64,000 nt of DNA from Acidimicrobiales bacterium (GCA_013003535.1 JABDIY010000092.1:22198-86197); one strand, 5' to 3'. Positions 9,257 through 19,008 are shown, counted from the first letter of the stretch. Notes: generated by a model not told the origin, from the letters alone. A program made the numbers and translations.

Positions 9257-10756
9257 GTGGCCGAAATTGAGATGCCCCAATTGGGCGAAACCGTTACCGA
9301 GGGGACCATCACACGTTGGTTCAAGAAGGTCGGCGAATCTGTAGCCGTCGATGAAGTTCTGTTCGAGGTGTCCACTGACAAGGTCGACACCGAAGTGCCG
9401 TCTACTTCGGCCGGCACCCTCACCGAGATCAAAGTGGCCGAGGGCGAAACGGTTGATGTCGGAACCGTGCTTGCCGTAGTGGGGGACGGTGCTGCGGCGC
9501 CAGCAGAGGCGGCGCCAGCAGAGGCGGCACCGGCTGAGGCGGCACCGGCTGAGGCGGCACCGGCAGAGGCGCCGTCCGCTCCGGAACCCGAGGTACAAGC
9601 CCCGCCGGATGCGACACCGCCACCACCCCCACCGCCACCGGCGGCCAGCCCGCCCCCTCCAGAACGCCCAGCAGCGAGTCCGCCACCACCAACCCCGCCT
9701 GCCCAACCTCAGCCGGTAGCAAATCAACCTGCGGCCTCCGCCGGGAACGCCGCCGGCAAAGTGCTTTCCCCCGTGGTACGACGGCTCGTGAACACCTATG
9801 GAATCGATGCCAGCCAGATCACCGGGTCGGGCCTGGGTGGGCGGGTTAGCAGAGATGACGTCCAGCGATACATCGAAGCCAACGGCCTTCAGCCGGTTGG
9901 CATGGCGGCAGCCCCTGCTGCCCCGGCGACAGCCCCGGCGAGCCCGCCGCCAGCCCCACCAGCTGCGGAAAGTCCGGCGCCAGCACCGGCCCCGGCGCCC
10001 GTAGCACGCGTTGCGTCGGCACCGGTGGTTCAGGCTGGTCAGCGTGACACTGTGGTACCACTTTCCAATATTCGCCTTCGCACCGGCGAGCACATGGTCA
10101 TGAGCAAAGCCGTGGCACCGCACACGCTTACCGCCATGGAGATCGACTATGAGAATGTGGAACAAGTCCGTAAGAAGCACGGTTCGGAGTTCAAATCCGA
10201 CGAGGGAATGAGTCTTACCTATTTGCCGTTCATCTCTCGAGCAGTCATCGATGCGCTCCGTGAATATCCTCACCTCAACGCCTCCGTTGGTGACGGCGAA
10301 CTTGTCGTCCACTCCGAGGTCAACCTCGGGGTAGCGGTCGATCTGGACTTCCAGGGCCTGCTGGCCCCAGTTGTCCGCGGTGCAGATGGAATGCGAATGC
10401 GCGCCGTCGCTCGGGCCATTTCCGACATTGCCCGTCGAGCCAGGAGCAAGCAGCTATCGCCTGATGAGCTGGTGGGAGGAACCTTCACCCTCACCAATGC
10501 CGGAAGCTATGGGACGATGATGCAGTTTCCGATCATCAACCAGCCTCAGGTAGCAATCCTTTCCACCGATGCCGTGAAGCGGAAGCCGGTTGTGATCGAG
10601 GACGAGTACGGCAACGAGTCCATCGCCATACACAGTGTCGGAGTGCTGGCAATGGCGTGGGACCATCGGGCGGTTGATGGTGCATATGCCGCCGCCTTCC
10701 TCGCCCGGGTTCGAGACATCCTCGAGACCCGAGATTGGAACGCCGAGCTGGCGTAA
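9257..10756 (+). CDS. 2-oxo acid dehydrogenase E2 (dihydrolipoamide acyltransferase), single lipoyl domain
   Basis: Lipoyl motif STDKVDTEVPS, peripheral subunit-binding domain, catalytic DHRAVDG. Confidence 0.95.
   Translation: MAEIEMPQLGETVTEGTITRWFKKVGESVAVDEVLFEVSTDKVDTEVPSTSAGTLTEIKVAEGETVDVGTVLAVVGDGAAAPAEAAPAEAAPAEAAPAEAAPAEAPSAPEPEVQAPPDATPPPPPPPPAASPPPPERPAASPPPPTPPAQPQPVANQPAASAGNAAGKVLSPVVRRLVNTYGIDASQITGSGLGGRVSRDDVQRYIEANGLQPVGMAAAPAAPATAPASPPPAPPAAESPAPAPAPAPVARVASAPVVQAGQRDTVVPLSNIRLRTGEHMVMSKAVAPHTLTAMEIDYENVEQVRKKHGSEFKSDEGMSLTYLPFISRAVIDALREYPHLNASVGDGELVVHSEVNLGVAVDLDFQGLLAPVVRGADGMRMRAVARAISDIARRARSKQLSPDELVGGTFTLTNAGSYGTMMQFPIINQPQVAILSTDAVKRKPVVIEDEYGNESIAIHSVGVLAMAWDHRAVDGAYAAAFLARVRDILETRDWNAELA
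9497..9571 (+). repeat. Five tandem 15-bp units encoding APAEA in the E2 linker
   Basis: gcg/gca cca/ccg gca/gct gag gcg repeated five times. Confidence 0.9.
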
Positions 10757-10822
10757 GCGGTGTCGGCGGGGAGCCAACCAAACCAGACATCACCGACGCA
10801 CCGTCCACCTAGACTGTTGGTA

Positions 10823-12490
10823 ATGAACCAATTATCCCGGCTCTCGGCGCGTTGGCTGGGGCTAGTGCCCTACGCCGAGGCGTGGGATCTCCAGAACCGG
10901 TTGTTCGCAGGAACCTCCAATCACCTTCTCCTGCTGGAGCACCCACCGGTCTACACCCGCGGGGTACGAGCCGATCCTGCGAACCTCCTCGTGGACCCCA
11001 TCAGCATCGGCGCCGAAGACGTCGAAGTGAATCGTGGTGGCGACATTACCTTCCACGGACCGGGCCAAGTTGTTGGCTATCCGATCCTCAACGTCGCCGG
11101 AAAGCGCGGCGGGGGAATGGCCGACACAACCGCCTATGTGGCCACGATCGAACAGATACTGATCGACACCCTCGCCCACTTTGGACTGAGCGCCGATCGA
11201 TTCGCCGGCTATCCCGGTGTGTGGGTCGATGCGGGAACGTCCAATGCCCGCAAGATTGCGGCTATTGGTGTTCGGCTCACGCGCGGTCGTTCGATGCATG
11301 GTTTTGCGCTGAATGTCACCACCAACATGGACTGGTTCAGCCATATTGTTCCGTGCGGCATCGCCGACCACGGGGTGACGTCGATGCAATCGGAGGGGTT
11401 CGATGCCTCGCCCGCCGAGGTGGCGGGAGTCCTCGCTCACCATGTTGCTGAGCATTTCCGATATCAACTGGACTGGGCGACGATCACGGAACGACTGTCG
11501 AGCGACTCCGATCTGAGCGTTTTCAGCAGAACCCGTAGGGCCGGTGACGTGGTTACCCCAGAGCGTCCACCGGCCCCTGATGAGGGCGTGCCCGTTCGAT
11601 TGAAAGGTCGATTGGCCGAGGCGGGGATACGAGGCGGGCTGCCCATCACCGAGCGTAAACCAGAGTGGATGCGGGTCAAGCTATCCACCGGCCCCGAATA
11701 CAAACGACTCAAGAAGCTGAGCCGCGAGCTGGATTTGGTAACAGTCTGTGAAGAGGCGGGTTGTCCGAACATCTTCGAGTGCTGGAACGAGGGAACGGCC
11801 ACCTTCATGTTGCTCGGGGAACGGTGTACCAGAGCGTGCGGCTTCTGCCTGGTAGATACCCGCAAGCCCCAAGCCGTTGATCACAGCGAACCGAAACGAG
11901 TAGCCGCCGCAGTTGCCCGCCTCCATCTCGACTTTGCCGTCCTCACGATGGTTGCCCGCGATGATCTGCCCGACGGTGGAGCGAGCGTCGTTGCCGAGAC
12001 GGTGCGGGCCATTCGAGATGAAAGCCCCACCACAGGCGTCGAGGTGCTAATTTCGGACCTGCACGGCTCCCGGGAGTCGCTGCAGACGGTTATCGATTCT
12101 CGGCCTGACGTCTTGAATCACAACATCGAGACCGTGATCGCACTCCAAAGGGCGGTACGACCATCTGCCGGCTACTCCCGGAGTCTCAGCGTCCTCGCTC
12201 GCTCCAAAGACGCCGGACTCACCACCAAGAGCGGGATGATCGTGGGTATGGGCGAAAGCGTCGAACAAGTCCAGCAAACATTGATCGATCTGGCTGCCAT
12301 CGGCGTAGACATCGTGACGATTGGCCAGTATCTCCGGCCCACCACTCATCATCTGGCGATCCAGAGATGGTGGGAACCAGCCGAATTCGCCGATCTCAAG
12401 CGGTTCGGCGAAGCCTTGGGAATACCGCATGTGGAAGCCAGCCCGCTCACCAGATCAAGTCATCACGCCGGCGCCATCGCTCGGGGCTAA
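10823..12490 (+). CDS. lipB-lipA: Fused octanoyltransferase (LipB) and lipoyl synthase (LipA)
   Basis: LipB: NRGGDITFHGPGQVVGYP, KIAAIGVRLTRGRSMHGFALNV, PCGIADHGVTSM. LipA: CEEAGCPNIFECWNEGTATFMLLGERCTRACGFC, C-terminal RSSHHA. One uninterrupted frame; TAGACT 7 nt before ATG 10823. Confidence 0.96.
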   Translation: MNQLSRLSARWLGLVPYAEAWDLQNRLFAGTSNHLLLLEHPPVYTRGVRADPANLLVDPISIGAEDVEVNRGGDITFHGPGQVVGYPILNVAGKRGGGMADTTAYVATIEQILIDTLAHFGLSADRFAGYPGVWVDAGTSNARKIAAIGVRLTRGRSMHGFALNVTTNMDWFSHIVPCGIADHGVTSMQSEGFDASPAEVAGVLAHHVAEHFRYQLDWATITERLSSDSDLSVFSRTRRAGDVVTPERPPAPDEGVPVRLKGRLAEAGIRGGLPITERKPEWMRVKLSTGPEYKRLKKLSRELDLVTVCEEAGCPNIFECWNEGTATFMLLGERCTRACGFCLVDTRKPQAVDHSEPKRVAAAVARLHLDFAVLTMVARDDLPDGGASVVAETVRAIRDESPTTGVEVLISDLHGSRESLQTVIDSRPDVLNHNIETVIALQRAVRPSAGYSRSLSVLARSKDAGLTTKSGMIVGMGESVEQVQQTLIDLAAIGVDIVTIGQYLRPTTHHLAIQRWWEPAEFADLKRFGEALGIPHVEASPLTRSSHHAGAIARG

Positions 12491-12497
12491 GGCGTTT

Positions 12498-12743
12498 CTA
12501 GGCCAGTTCGGCGCGGTTGACCCAGCCGTACCAGATCGATGCCACCAGCAGCCAGATGAGGTGCACCCACGCCAGAGCGGTCCGCGCCCCCAGAAGCCAA
12601 CCTCCGCCAGCGATGATCACCCCGACCTGGTGACCGGTGAGTGCCAGCTTGTTCTTGGTGCGAATTACCTCCGGCAGTTTGGAACCGATCGGGATGGCCA
12701 AGGTGTATCCCAGCATCACGAGGAGTAGTGCAAGCGGGTTCAC
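12498..12743 (-). CDS. Small integral membrane protein, 81 aa
   Basis: Two to three hydrophobic segments; TAACGT 8 nt upstream of GTG. Confidence 0.65.
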   Translation of the reverse strand: MNPLALLLVMLGYTLAIPIGSKLPEVIRTKNKLALTGHQVGVIIAGGGWLLGARTALAWVHLIWLLVASIWYGWVNRAELA

Positions 12744-12812
12744 AACGCCCTACGTTAGACAGTTCAACGTCGCACCGAGCGCCACCCATCGGGGGCGGGA
12801 AGGAAAATATAG

Positions 12813-13289
12813 ATGAGCGAGAACGCGGAACGGGTTGCTGAGGTATTGCGTGCCAGGATCGGGGCGGAACCCGTTGCCGGTGACTGGTTTCAGATGACGC
12901 AAGAGCGAGTCAACCAATTCGCCGACGCAACGTTGGACCACCAGTTCATCCATATCGACCCTGAGAAAGCGGCCGCTACGCCCTTTGGCGGAACCATCGC
13001 CCACGGTTTCCTGACGCTCTCGTTGTTGGTCAAACTGAGCGAGAGTATTCATCCGGAGCCTGCGATTGACTACACAGGACTGCTCATGGGCGTCAACTAT
13101 GGGATGAACAAAGTTCGCTTCATCAATCCGGTTCCCACCGACGCACGGATTCGGGCCACTGCCACCACAATTGACATCGCCGTGAAAGGTGGCTCGGTCG
13201 ACGAAACCAGACTCATGACGGTGGAGATCGAGGGAGCCGAAAAGCCCGCTCTCATCGCCGAATGGATCGGTCGGTTGGTCTTCGGCTGA
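12813..13289 (+). CDS. MaoC family dehydratase
   Basis: Hot-dog fold motif ATLDHQFIHIDPEKAAATPFGGTIAHGFLTLSL. Confidence 0.93.
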   Translation: MSENAERVAEVLRARIGAEPVAGDWFQMTQERVNQFADATLDHQFIHIDPEKAAATPFGGTIAHGFLTLSLLVKLSESIHPEPAIDYTGLLMGVNYGMNKVRFINPVPTDARIRATATTIDIAVKGGSVDETRLMTVEIEGAEKPALIAEWIGRLVFG

Positions 13290-13293
13290 ACAC

Positions 13294-13995
13294 TCAGGCG
13301 GTCACGGCACTACGCCGCCGAACCGTCACTGGACTCAACGTGGCCAGATCGGCGATCTGGTCGAAAAGGTGGGTTCGGATGTCGGCATGACCCAACTCGA
13401 ACGCGGAAAGCAATCGATCGGTGTGCGCCCACGGAGACTCGTCGACCAGCTCGACCTGCGCCTGTCCAATGATGCTGTCGGCCTCAGCGCTGGAGCGGAA
13501 CAGCAACAGCGGGATTTGACGGCGCCACGCCGCTCGCCGCAACTGCGCAGACCAGCGATTGGCCAGATCGTTGATGCTGCTGGTGTTTGGCCCACACTCT
13601 TGTAAGCGAGAGAGTTCGGCCTCCAAGATCGTGCGTACTTGAGCTGCCGAAACGTGCACCCGTCCGGACCGGTTGATGATTCGTATGGACTCGCTGAACT
13701 TGTCGATAGCTTCATCGACCTTGGCGAGTTCATCGTCTATCGCCGCGATCGCGGTGTTCACCATCATGGCGGCCATCGGCTCTGCAGTGGTCTCCCAGTA
13801 TTCGGACGGGGTTGGTTCGGTTCCCTCATTTCGCATGCGGCGGAGCTCTTTCTGGGTTCGCCGGAGATCCCCACTGCGTAGATCGTGAGCATCGGCAATA
13901 ACCCGAAGCCGGTTGGTGAGCCGACGAGCACTGCTGTCGATCCGCTGACGAAGGCGGTCGGTGGCCGCTGTGAGTTCGGGAGCCGAGGAATCCAT
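13294..13995 (-). CDS. Helical protein of unknown function
   Basis: 233-aa ORF with heptad-rich helices, no recognised family. Confidence 0.65.
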   Translation of the reverse strand: MDSSAPELTAATDRLRQRIDSSARRLTNRLRVIADAHDLRSGDLRRTQKELRRMRNEGTEPTPSEYWETTAEPMAAMMVNTAIAAIDDELAKVDEAIDKFSESIRIINRSGRVHVSAAQVRTILEAELSRLQECGPNTSSINDLANRWSAQLRRAAWRRQIPLLLFRSSAEADSIIGQAQVELVDESPWAHTDRLLSAFELGHADIRTHLFDQIADLATLSPVTVRRRSAVTA

Positions 13996-14052
13996 AGTGA
14001 ATCAATCGGCGGGATCTTCCGGAACTCAAGCGGGACGGGTACTGTCGCCTAT

Positions 14053-15168
14053 GTGTTTACTGAACGCCTAGCGCGAACCCGGGATGCCATGCATATGCAG
14101 GGAATAGATGCCCTGCTTCTCTCGGTTGGACCCGACCTGCCCTGGCTGACCGGCTTCGCCGCGATGGCCATGGAACGTCTGAGCATGCTGGTACTTCCTG
14201 CTGAGGGACGCCCGCAGCTCATCCTTCCAGCCTTTGAAGCGGATCTGGTGCACGATCGAGAAGCTGTGATGGATCTCGTGCCGTGGGCCGAAACCGAGGA
14301 TCCGATCGCTCTGGTCTCCCGTAGCCTCGGTGCTCACCGCGCCGGAAATCTGGCGATCGGCGACCACACGTGGAGCCGGTTTCTCGTGGCGCTCCAAGCC
14401 GAAATGCCCGATGCCCGATGGCAACAGGCTTCCAACGTCATCTCGTCCCTCAGGGCCCAGAAGGACGCTGCCGAGATCGAGGCTCTCGCTCGAGCTGGTG
14501 CTGGTGTCGATCGGATAGCGGCAGAGCTGCAGACTGGAGAAATCCCTTTGATCGGACGATCAGAGCTGGCGATCGCCGCGGACATCGAGGCCAGAATCCT
14601 GGCGAACGGGCACAGAAAGGTGAACTTCTGCATCGTGGCGTCTGGACCCAACTCGTCAAGCCCCCACCACCACACCGGTGATCGTGTGGTGCAGTCTGGT
14701 GAGCCCATTCTGTTCGATTTCGGCGGCACCACCGCCGAGGTGGACGATGCGCCCGGCTACTGCAGCGATACCTCTCGCATGATTTTCACCGGCGAACCAC
14801 CGGTTGAGTTTGCCGAAGCCTATTCGGCTCTCCAAGCAGCTCAGGAGGCCGGCGTGCGGGCGGCAACGGTGGGGACAGCCGCGGAGCTGGTGGATAGCGC
14901 AGCCCGGACCGTGCTCACCGAGGCGGGCTTGGGGCAATATTTCACTCATCGACTCGGCCACGGAATCGGAGTGGAGGCCCACGAGGATCCCTACCTTGTG
15001 GGCGGCAACGATCGCCCGCTCGCGGCCGGCAATGCGTTCAGTGTGGAACCGGGTTTCTACATCGCCGGCAAATGGGGGGCTCGGATCGAGGACATCGTCG
15101 TTGCCACGGACGAGGGACCTCGCCGGTTGAACAACTCAAGCCACGAGTTGGCGATCGTTGAAGCTTGA
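14053..15168 (+). CDS. M24 family Xaa-Pro peptidase
   Basis: Metal ligands in FDFGGTTAEVDDAPGYCSDTSRM, HRLGHGIGVEAHEDP, SVEPGFY, ARIEDIV; GTG start with TACTGT 7 nt upstream. Confidence 0.92.
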   Translation: MFTERLARTRDAMHMQGIDALLLSVGPDLPWLTGFAAMAMERLSMLVLPAEGRPQLILPAFEADLVHDREAVMDLVPWAETEDPIALVSRSLGAHRAGNLAIGDHTWSRFLVALQAEMPDARWQQASNVISSLRAQKDAAEIEALARAGAGVDRIAAELQTGEIPLIGRSELAIAADIEARILANGHRKVNFCIVASGPNSSSPHHHTGDRVVQSGEPILFDFGGTTAEVDDAPGYCSDTSRMIFTGEPPVEFAEAYSALQAAQEAGVRAATVGTAAELVDSAARTVLTEAGLGQYFTHRLGHGIGVEAHEDPYLVGGNDRPLAAGNAFSVEPGFYIAGKWGARIEDIVVATDEGPRRLNNSSHELAIVEA

Positions 15169-15202
15169 CGGACCGTTCCCGGCGGTCCAACCTGTAGACG
15201 TA

Positions 15203-16018
15203 TTAGCCAGGCTCAGTTTCGCTCAGCAGTGCACCCCAGGCGATGTCCAATTCGCCGGCGGCGAGCACTGGCCGGTCCGGTAATGCTTCGGCCGCAGCAT
15301 TCAGGCGACCGATGACCTCTGAATTCTGGCCGTCAGCGGGAAGTTGAGTCAGCGACTCAACCGCGGCGGCGATGTCCTGCTCGGCCAGACCGTAGTTGGC
15401 CTGGTAGAGAAAGAGGCGGGCGCGCCCGAGGTACTGGGCCGCGACCATCGTGACCGACTGCTCCACAGCGAACCGATCGGTCTGAGTCAGGCTCGCCTCG
15501 ACGGCTGCTAGTTGGTCACTCAGCGAAACAAGGCTGGTGGTGAGGCCTTGGACGGTGCGCCCTGTTTGGACATCCTGGGCCGCCAAGGACTCTGAGGAGC
15601 CCTGAAGATCTGCAATGGCATCACCCAGTGCGACGGTTGCATTCTCTTCAGCAGCGAGGCGGTTTTCCAGTTCTTCGATCCGGGACAGACTTGCCGTCAG
15701 TCGCTCTTGAAGAGCGCTCACGTCGCTTGCCGTTGTCTCGACCGGCTGGATGTAGCGTTCCCGGACGATCGGCCAGCCGACATACGCGCCGACGCCGATA
15801 CCGCCCACCACCGCAAATGCAGCAAGCAACCTGGCGAGTCGGCTAAGTGGGCCAAGGCTCGTGTTGCGGAGGATTGGAGCAGAGGGACCGGGCGGGACAA
15901 GTTCCTTGTCTGCCTCCGGTTCGGGCTGGAGTGGACCGGCGGAATCCGGCTCGACATCGCCAATTGATTCGGAGTCGGAGGGCACCGATTCGAGAACGGG
16001 GGCTCGTTTGGTAGGCAC
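15203..16018 (-). CDS. Acidic N-terminus, single TM and coiled-coil protein (HemX/mitofilin-like topology)
   Basis: TM LARLLAAFAVVGGIGVGAYVGW followed by coiled coil SALQERLTASLSRIEELENRLAAEE. Confidence 0.65.
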   Translation of the reverse strand: MPTKRAPVLESVPSDSESIGDVEPDSAGPLQPEPEADKELVPPGPSAPILRNTSLGPLSRLARLLAAFAVVGGIGVGAYVGWPIVRERYIQPVETTASDVSALQERLTASLSRIEELENRLAAEENATVALGDAIADLQGSSESLAAQDVQTGRTVQGLTTSLVSLSDQLAAVEASLTQTDRFAVEQSVTMVAAQYLGRARLFLYQANYGLAEQDIAAAVESLTQLPADGQNSEVIGRLNAAAEALPDRPVLAAGELDIAWGALLSETEPG

Positions 16019-16093
16019 GATGTGATCTCACTCTGGTAATGAAGGGCGCACCTTTGTGATCGGGGTCTCTGCGGCAATCCTTAGCGGAAATCT

Positions 16094-16957
16094 TCAGCCC
16101 GGTTCGATGGCAAGGATCGCTCGTGCTACGAGGTCCATGCAGAACGCCGTGAGGATCGCCAGGTAGAGCAGCCCGGTGGCCGCCATGACGGCGCTGTATT
16201 GTTTCTCTCGTAACGCCGCCACGGTCACAAATACCAATGCAATGGTTGCGACAACGGATCCGGCCCAGAAGTACGCGAGAAGACCGTCGTACCCGTCCTG
16301 AATCGATCCGTCGAACGCGCTGATCATCCCCGTTGGGATGAGGAACAGTACGAACTCTGGCAGCCACAAGATCCCCAGCCATCTCACCAGTTGGTTCAGC
16401 GGGTCACGCGACATTCCTGGTTGAACGAGATACCAGTGACCGAGCAGCATCGCGTCGGTTACCACACCCAGGAACAGTGCGCCAACAAACATCCGGGCGA
16501 TTAACAACGGTGGCGAGTCGCCGGCATCGATCGCAGCCGCAATGAGGCCCGGGATCGCCAGAATCGCTGGAAGTAGGTCAAGCCGAGGATCGAATTCGGG
16601 ACCATCAGCGGCCTTGGCCGTTGCGGTGCGGTCGATTCCGGTCATGGCCGCAACTCGCGCTGATCGGCCTTCGGCCAGCATGCGCTGCCCGCTCACCCCT
16701 GCCCCACGTCGAGTCCATGACTGAACGAGGCCGGCAGCGATCGCCACCGCCACCGCAGCGGTGCTTGCTTCCCGTACAGGGTTCACGCCAAAGAAGAAAC
16801 CGACCGCCAGGGAGATCACACAAATCGCCAGGTAGGTGCCGCGTATGGACCAGCCGTAGCCAATCGACACCTCTCGGCGCCGGGTGGTAACCCAACAGAA
16901 AAACATCCCCCCGGCTGCCCATTGCAGTAAGAACGACGACGCCGCGAGATCGATCAC
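16094..16957 (-). CDS. Polytopic membrane protein of unknown function
   Basis: Multiple hydrophobic segments; TAGCCT 6 nt upstream of GTG. Confidence 0.7.
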   Translation of the reverse strand: MIDLAASSFLLQWAAGGMFFCWVTTRRREVSIGYGWSIRGTYLAICVISLAVGFFFGVNPVREASTAAVAVAIAAGLVQSWTRRGAGVSGQRMLAEGRSARVAAMTGIDRTATAKAADGPEFDPRLDLLPAILAIPGLIAAAIDAGDSPPLLIARMFVGALFLGVVTDAMLLGHWYLVQPGMSRDPLNQLVRWLGILWLPEFVLFLIPTGMISAFDGSIQDGYDGLLAYFWAGSVVATIALVFVTVAALREKQYSAVMAATGLLYLAILTAFCMDLVARAILAIEPG

Positions 16958-17033
16958 GAGACGAGGCTACGCACGCCTACTCCCAAACGCTCGGAGCCGT
17001 AGACCTGTTCATAATCCGGATCTCCCCAGTGGT

Positions 17034-17663
17034 CTACAAACTGGGAACACCCGCATCCCCCTTGAACGGGCCAACGAGCTCGTCGGTTATCCAGCCGCCG
17101 TAGAACTGGCTCTTCTGCGGTCGCACAAGCTCACCGGCAACGCGGCACTCGACGCGGTCTGGGTAGAAGGAGACCCAGCCGGCGTAGCGTCTGAACAGCT
17201 GATATGGGCGCGGATAGCGCCATGCTACGACCATCCCGCCGGGCTCGGAGAGGTACTCTGCCTCCCCCTTCCACTCGCAGTGAGACCGCTGACCGGTGAC
17301 GGCCAGCGCACCTTCGGCCAGGGACTCAGGTGGAAGGTAGAACGACGGCGGAAGCGACGTTTCCATCACCCGTACCGATTCTGCTGTCGAGGCGATCAGG
17401 CCGGTTCGGCCTCGCACTTCGATCAGCCGTGGATCGGGTTGGATTGCGGGCGGGCGGGGGTAGTCCCAAACCGACTCCTGCCCAGGACCGGGTTCAACGG
17501 CGAACGGGGGGCGAACCGTCCCCGTGTACGTCCATTGCTCACGGGCGGCTGCCAACCAGTCGGGAACCACTTCATCCGAACCCACGGTCCACCTTACCAA
17601 CGATGACCAGTCCAGGCCGGACCGCGCGGCAGGCCTGCCGGTCCTAATGTAGAACGTCACCAC
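17034..17663 (-). CDS. DUF427 domain protein
   Basis: ESVWDYPRPPAI...ESVRVMETSLPPSFYLPPE...VAWRYPRPYQLFRRYAGWVSFYPDRVE. Confidence 0.85.
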   Translation of the reverse strand: MVTFYIRTGRPAARSGLDWSSLVRWTVGSDEVVPDWLAAAREQWTYTGTVRPPFAVEPGPGQESVWDYPRPPAIQPDPRLIEVRGRTGLIASTAESVRVMETSLPPSFYLPPESLAEGALAVTGQRSHCEWKGEAEYLSEPGGMVVAWRYPRPYQLFRRYAGWVSFYPDRVECRVAGELVRPQKSQFYGGWITDELVGPFKGDAGVPSL

Positions 17664-17952
17664 AGGCGAAGCGAGAGATGTTGCGGTCGTGACAGCGAAG
17701 CTGAACAGTGCGGTTATTGGAGCGCCGAAGGCAAAGCATCAGCGGCGTTTGAGCTGCCTCCCGGAGGGACAGCAGAGCATCAGCGGCGTTTGAGCTGCCC
17801 CCAGAGGGAATCACAGCGAGCGACGTTGCGCAGTCCGAGCCGAAGACTACACGAGGCCTGTTGGAGTGCCGGAGGCAGAGCATCAGCGGCGTTTGAGCTG
17901 CCTCCCGGAGGGACAGCAGAGCATCAGCGGCGTTTGAGCTGCCCCCGGAGGG
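17664..17952. repeat. Two tandem ~144-bp units, each ending in a pair of hairpin-forming 32/33-nt motifs
   Basis: gcatcagcggcgtttgagctgcctcccggaggg at 17736 and 17880; gcatcagcggcgtttgagctgccccc[a/g]gaggg at 17777 and 17921; constant spacer acagcaga. Confidence 0.85.
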
Positions 17953-17954
17953 TA

Positions 17955-18896
17955 TTACTGCCGACGGAGTTGCACGGTGGTGGTGCGGTGGTCCGGGCCT
18001 TTGGAGAGGATGAGATCGGCACGAGATCGAGTGGGCAGGATGTTGTCCACCAGGTTCTTCTCGTTGATGGAAGTCCAGATTGTCGTTGCGGTGGTAAGGG
18101 CTTCTTCGTCGTTGAGATCGCTGTATCGGTGAAAATAGCTCTCGGGGTTTTGAAAAGCGGTGTCTCGAAGGGTGAAGAATCGTTGGACGTACCAGTTTCG
18201 AATGTCTTCGAGCGAAGCGTCCACGTAAATGGAGAAGTCGAAGTAGTCCGAAACGAACACTGGGTTTTGTTCATCTATTTGACCGGTCTGAAGGACATTC
18301 AGACCTTCAACGATCACAATATCGGGTCGACGGATAACGATTTCTTCGCTGGTCCGATCGTAGGTGAGGTGGGAATAGACCGGTGCAGTGACTTCGGGTG
18401 CCCCGGACTTGATGGCGTCGAGGAAACGAATGAGATGCCGCCGATCATAGGACTCGGGGAATCCCTTTCGGTCCATCAATCCCCGAGCTTCCAGCACGGC
18501 GTTGGGCCACAAGAATCCATCGGTAGTGATGAGATCTACCGTTGGGTGGTCTGGCCAGCGGTCGAGGAGAGCTTGCAGCACGCGGGCTGTCGTGGATTTT
18601 CCCACCGCAACCGAACCGGCGATACCGATGACGAACGGGACCTTGTGGGGGAGTTCGCCCAAGAAGGTGGCGCTGGCTCGGTAGAGCTCTTGGGATCCGG
18701 CGACGTAGAGGTTGAGGAGTCGGCTCATCGGAAGAAAGATCTGTTCGACCTCTGCCATATCAAGCTCGACATTGATCCCTCTGAGTCGTTCGATATCTTC
18801 GAACGAAAGGGTCATCGGTGTGGCCGCCCGGAGGGCGCCCCACTCTCTGGCGGAAAAGCTGAGATGGAGGCTAGGCGGATCGGCGGCGTGACTCAT
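17955..18896 (-). CDS. coaA: Type I pantothenate kinase
   Basis: P-loop [41 protein letters not shown]. Confidence 0.95.
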   Translation of the reverse strand: MSHAADPPSLHLSFSAREWGALRAATPMTLSFEDIERLRGINVELDMAEVEQIFLPMSRLLNLYVAGSQELYRASATFLGELPHKVPFVIGIAGSVAVGKSTTARVLQALLDRWPDHPTVDLITTDGFLWPNAVLEARGLMDRKGFPESYDRRHLIRFLDAIKSGAPEVTAPVYSHLTYDRTSEEIVIRRPDIVIVEGLNVLQTGQIDEQNPVFVSDYFDFSIYVDASLEDIRNWYVQRFFTLRDTAFQNPESYFHRYSDLNDEEALTTATTIWTSINEKNLVDNILPTRSRADLILSKGPDHRTTTVQLRRQ

Positions 18897-19008
18897 GAGT
18901 TATCCTCATTCACGGCCCGAATCGTACGGGATGAACCGCTATCACCCAAGCCGAGGCTTGGTCGATAGAGAATGGTGATAGTTGTGACTTGCTGGAAGAG
19001 GACCAAAC

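Noticed and set aside
9230-10312. 360-aa antisense ORF opposite the E2 gene
   Set aside because: Arg/Gly/Trp-rich low-complexity mirror of the Pro/Ala-rich linker; a high-GC antisense artefact.
17644-17883. 79-aa ORF on the minus strand across the repeats
   Set aside because: Its coding sequence is generated by the repeat units themselves (SGGSSNAADALLSLREAAQTPLMLCLRRSN) and shows no independent evidence of being a gene.
17736-17952. CRISPR-like array
   Set aside because: Only four repeats, with spacing of 8, 71 and 8 nt rather than uniform spacers, a nested tandem-duplication structure and no cas genes. Better explained as a REP-like/tandem repeat.
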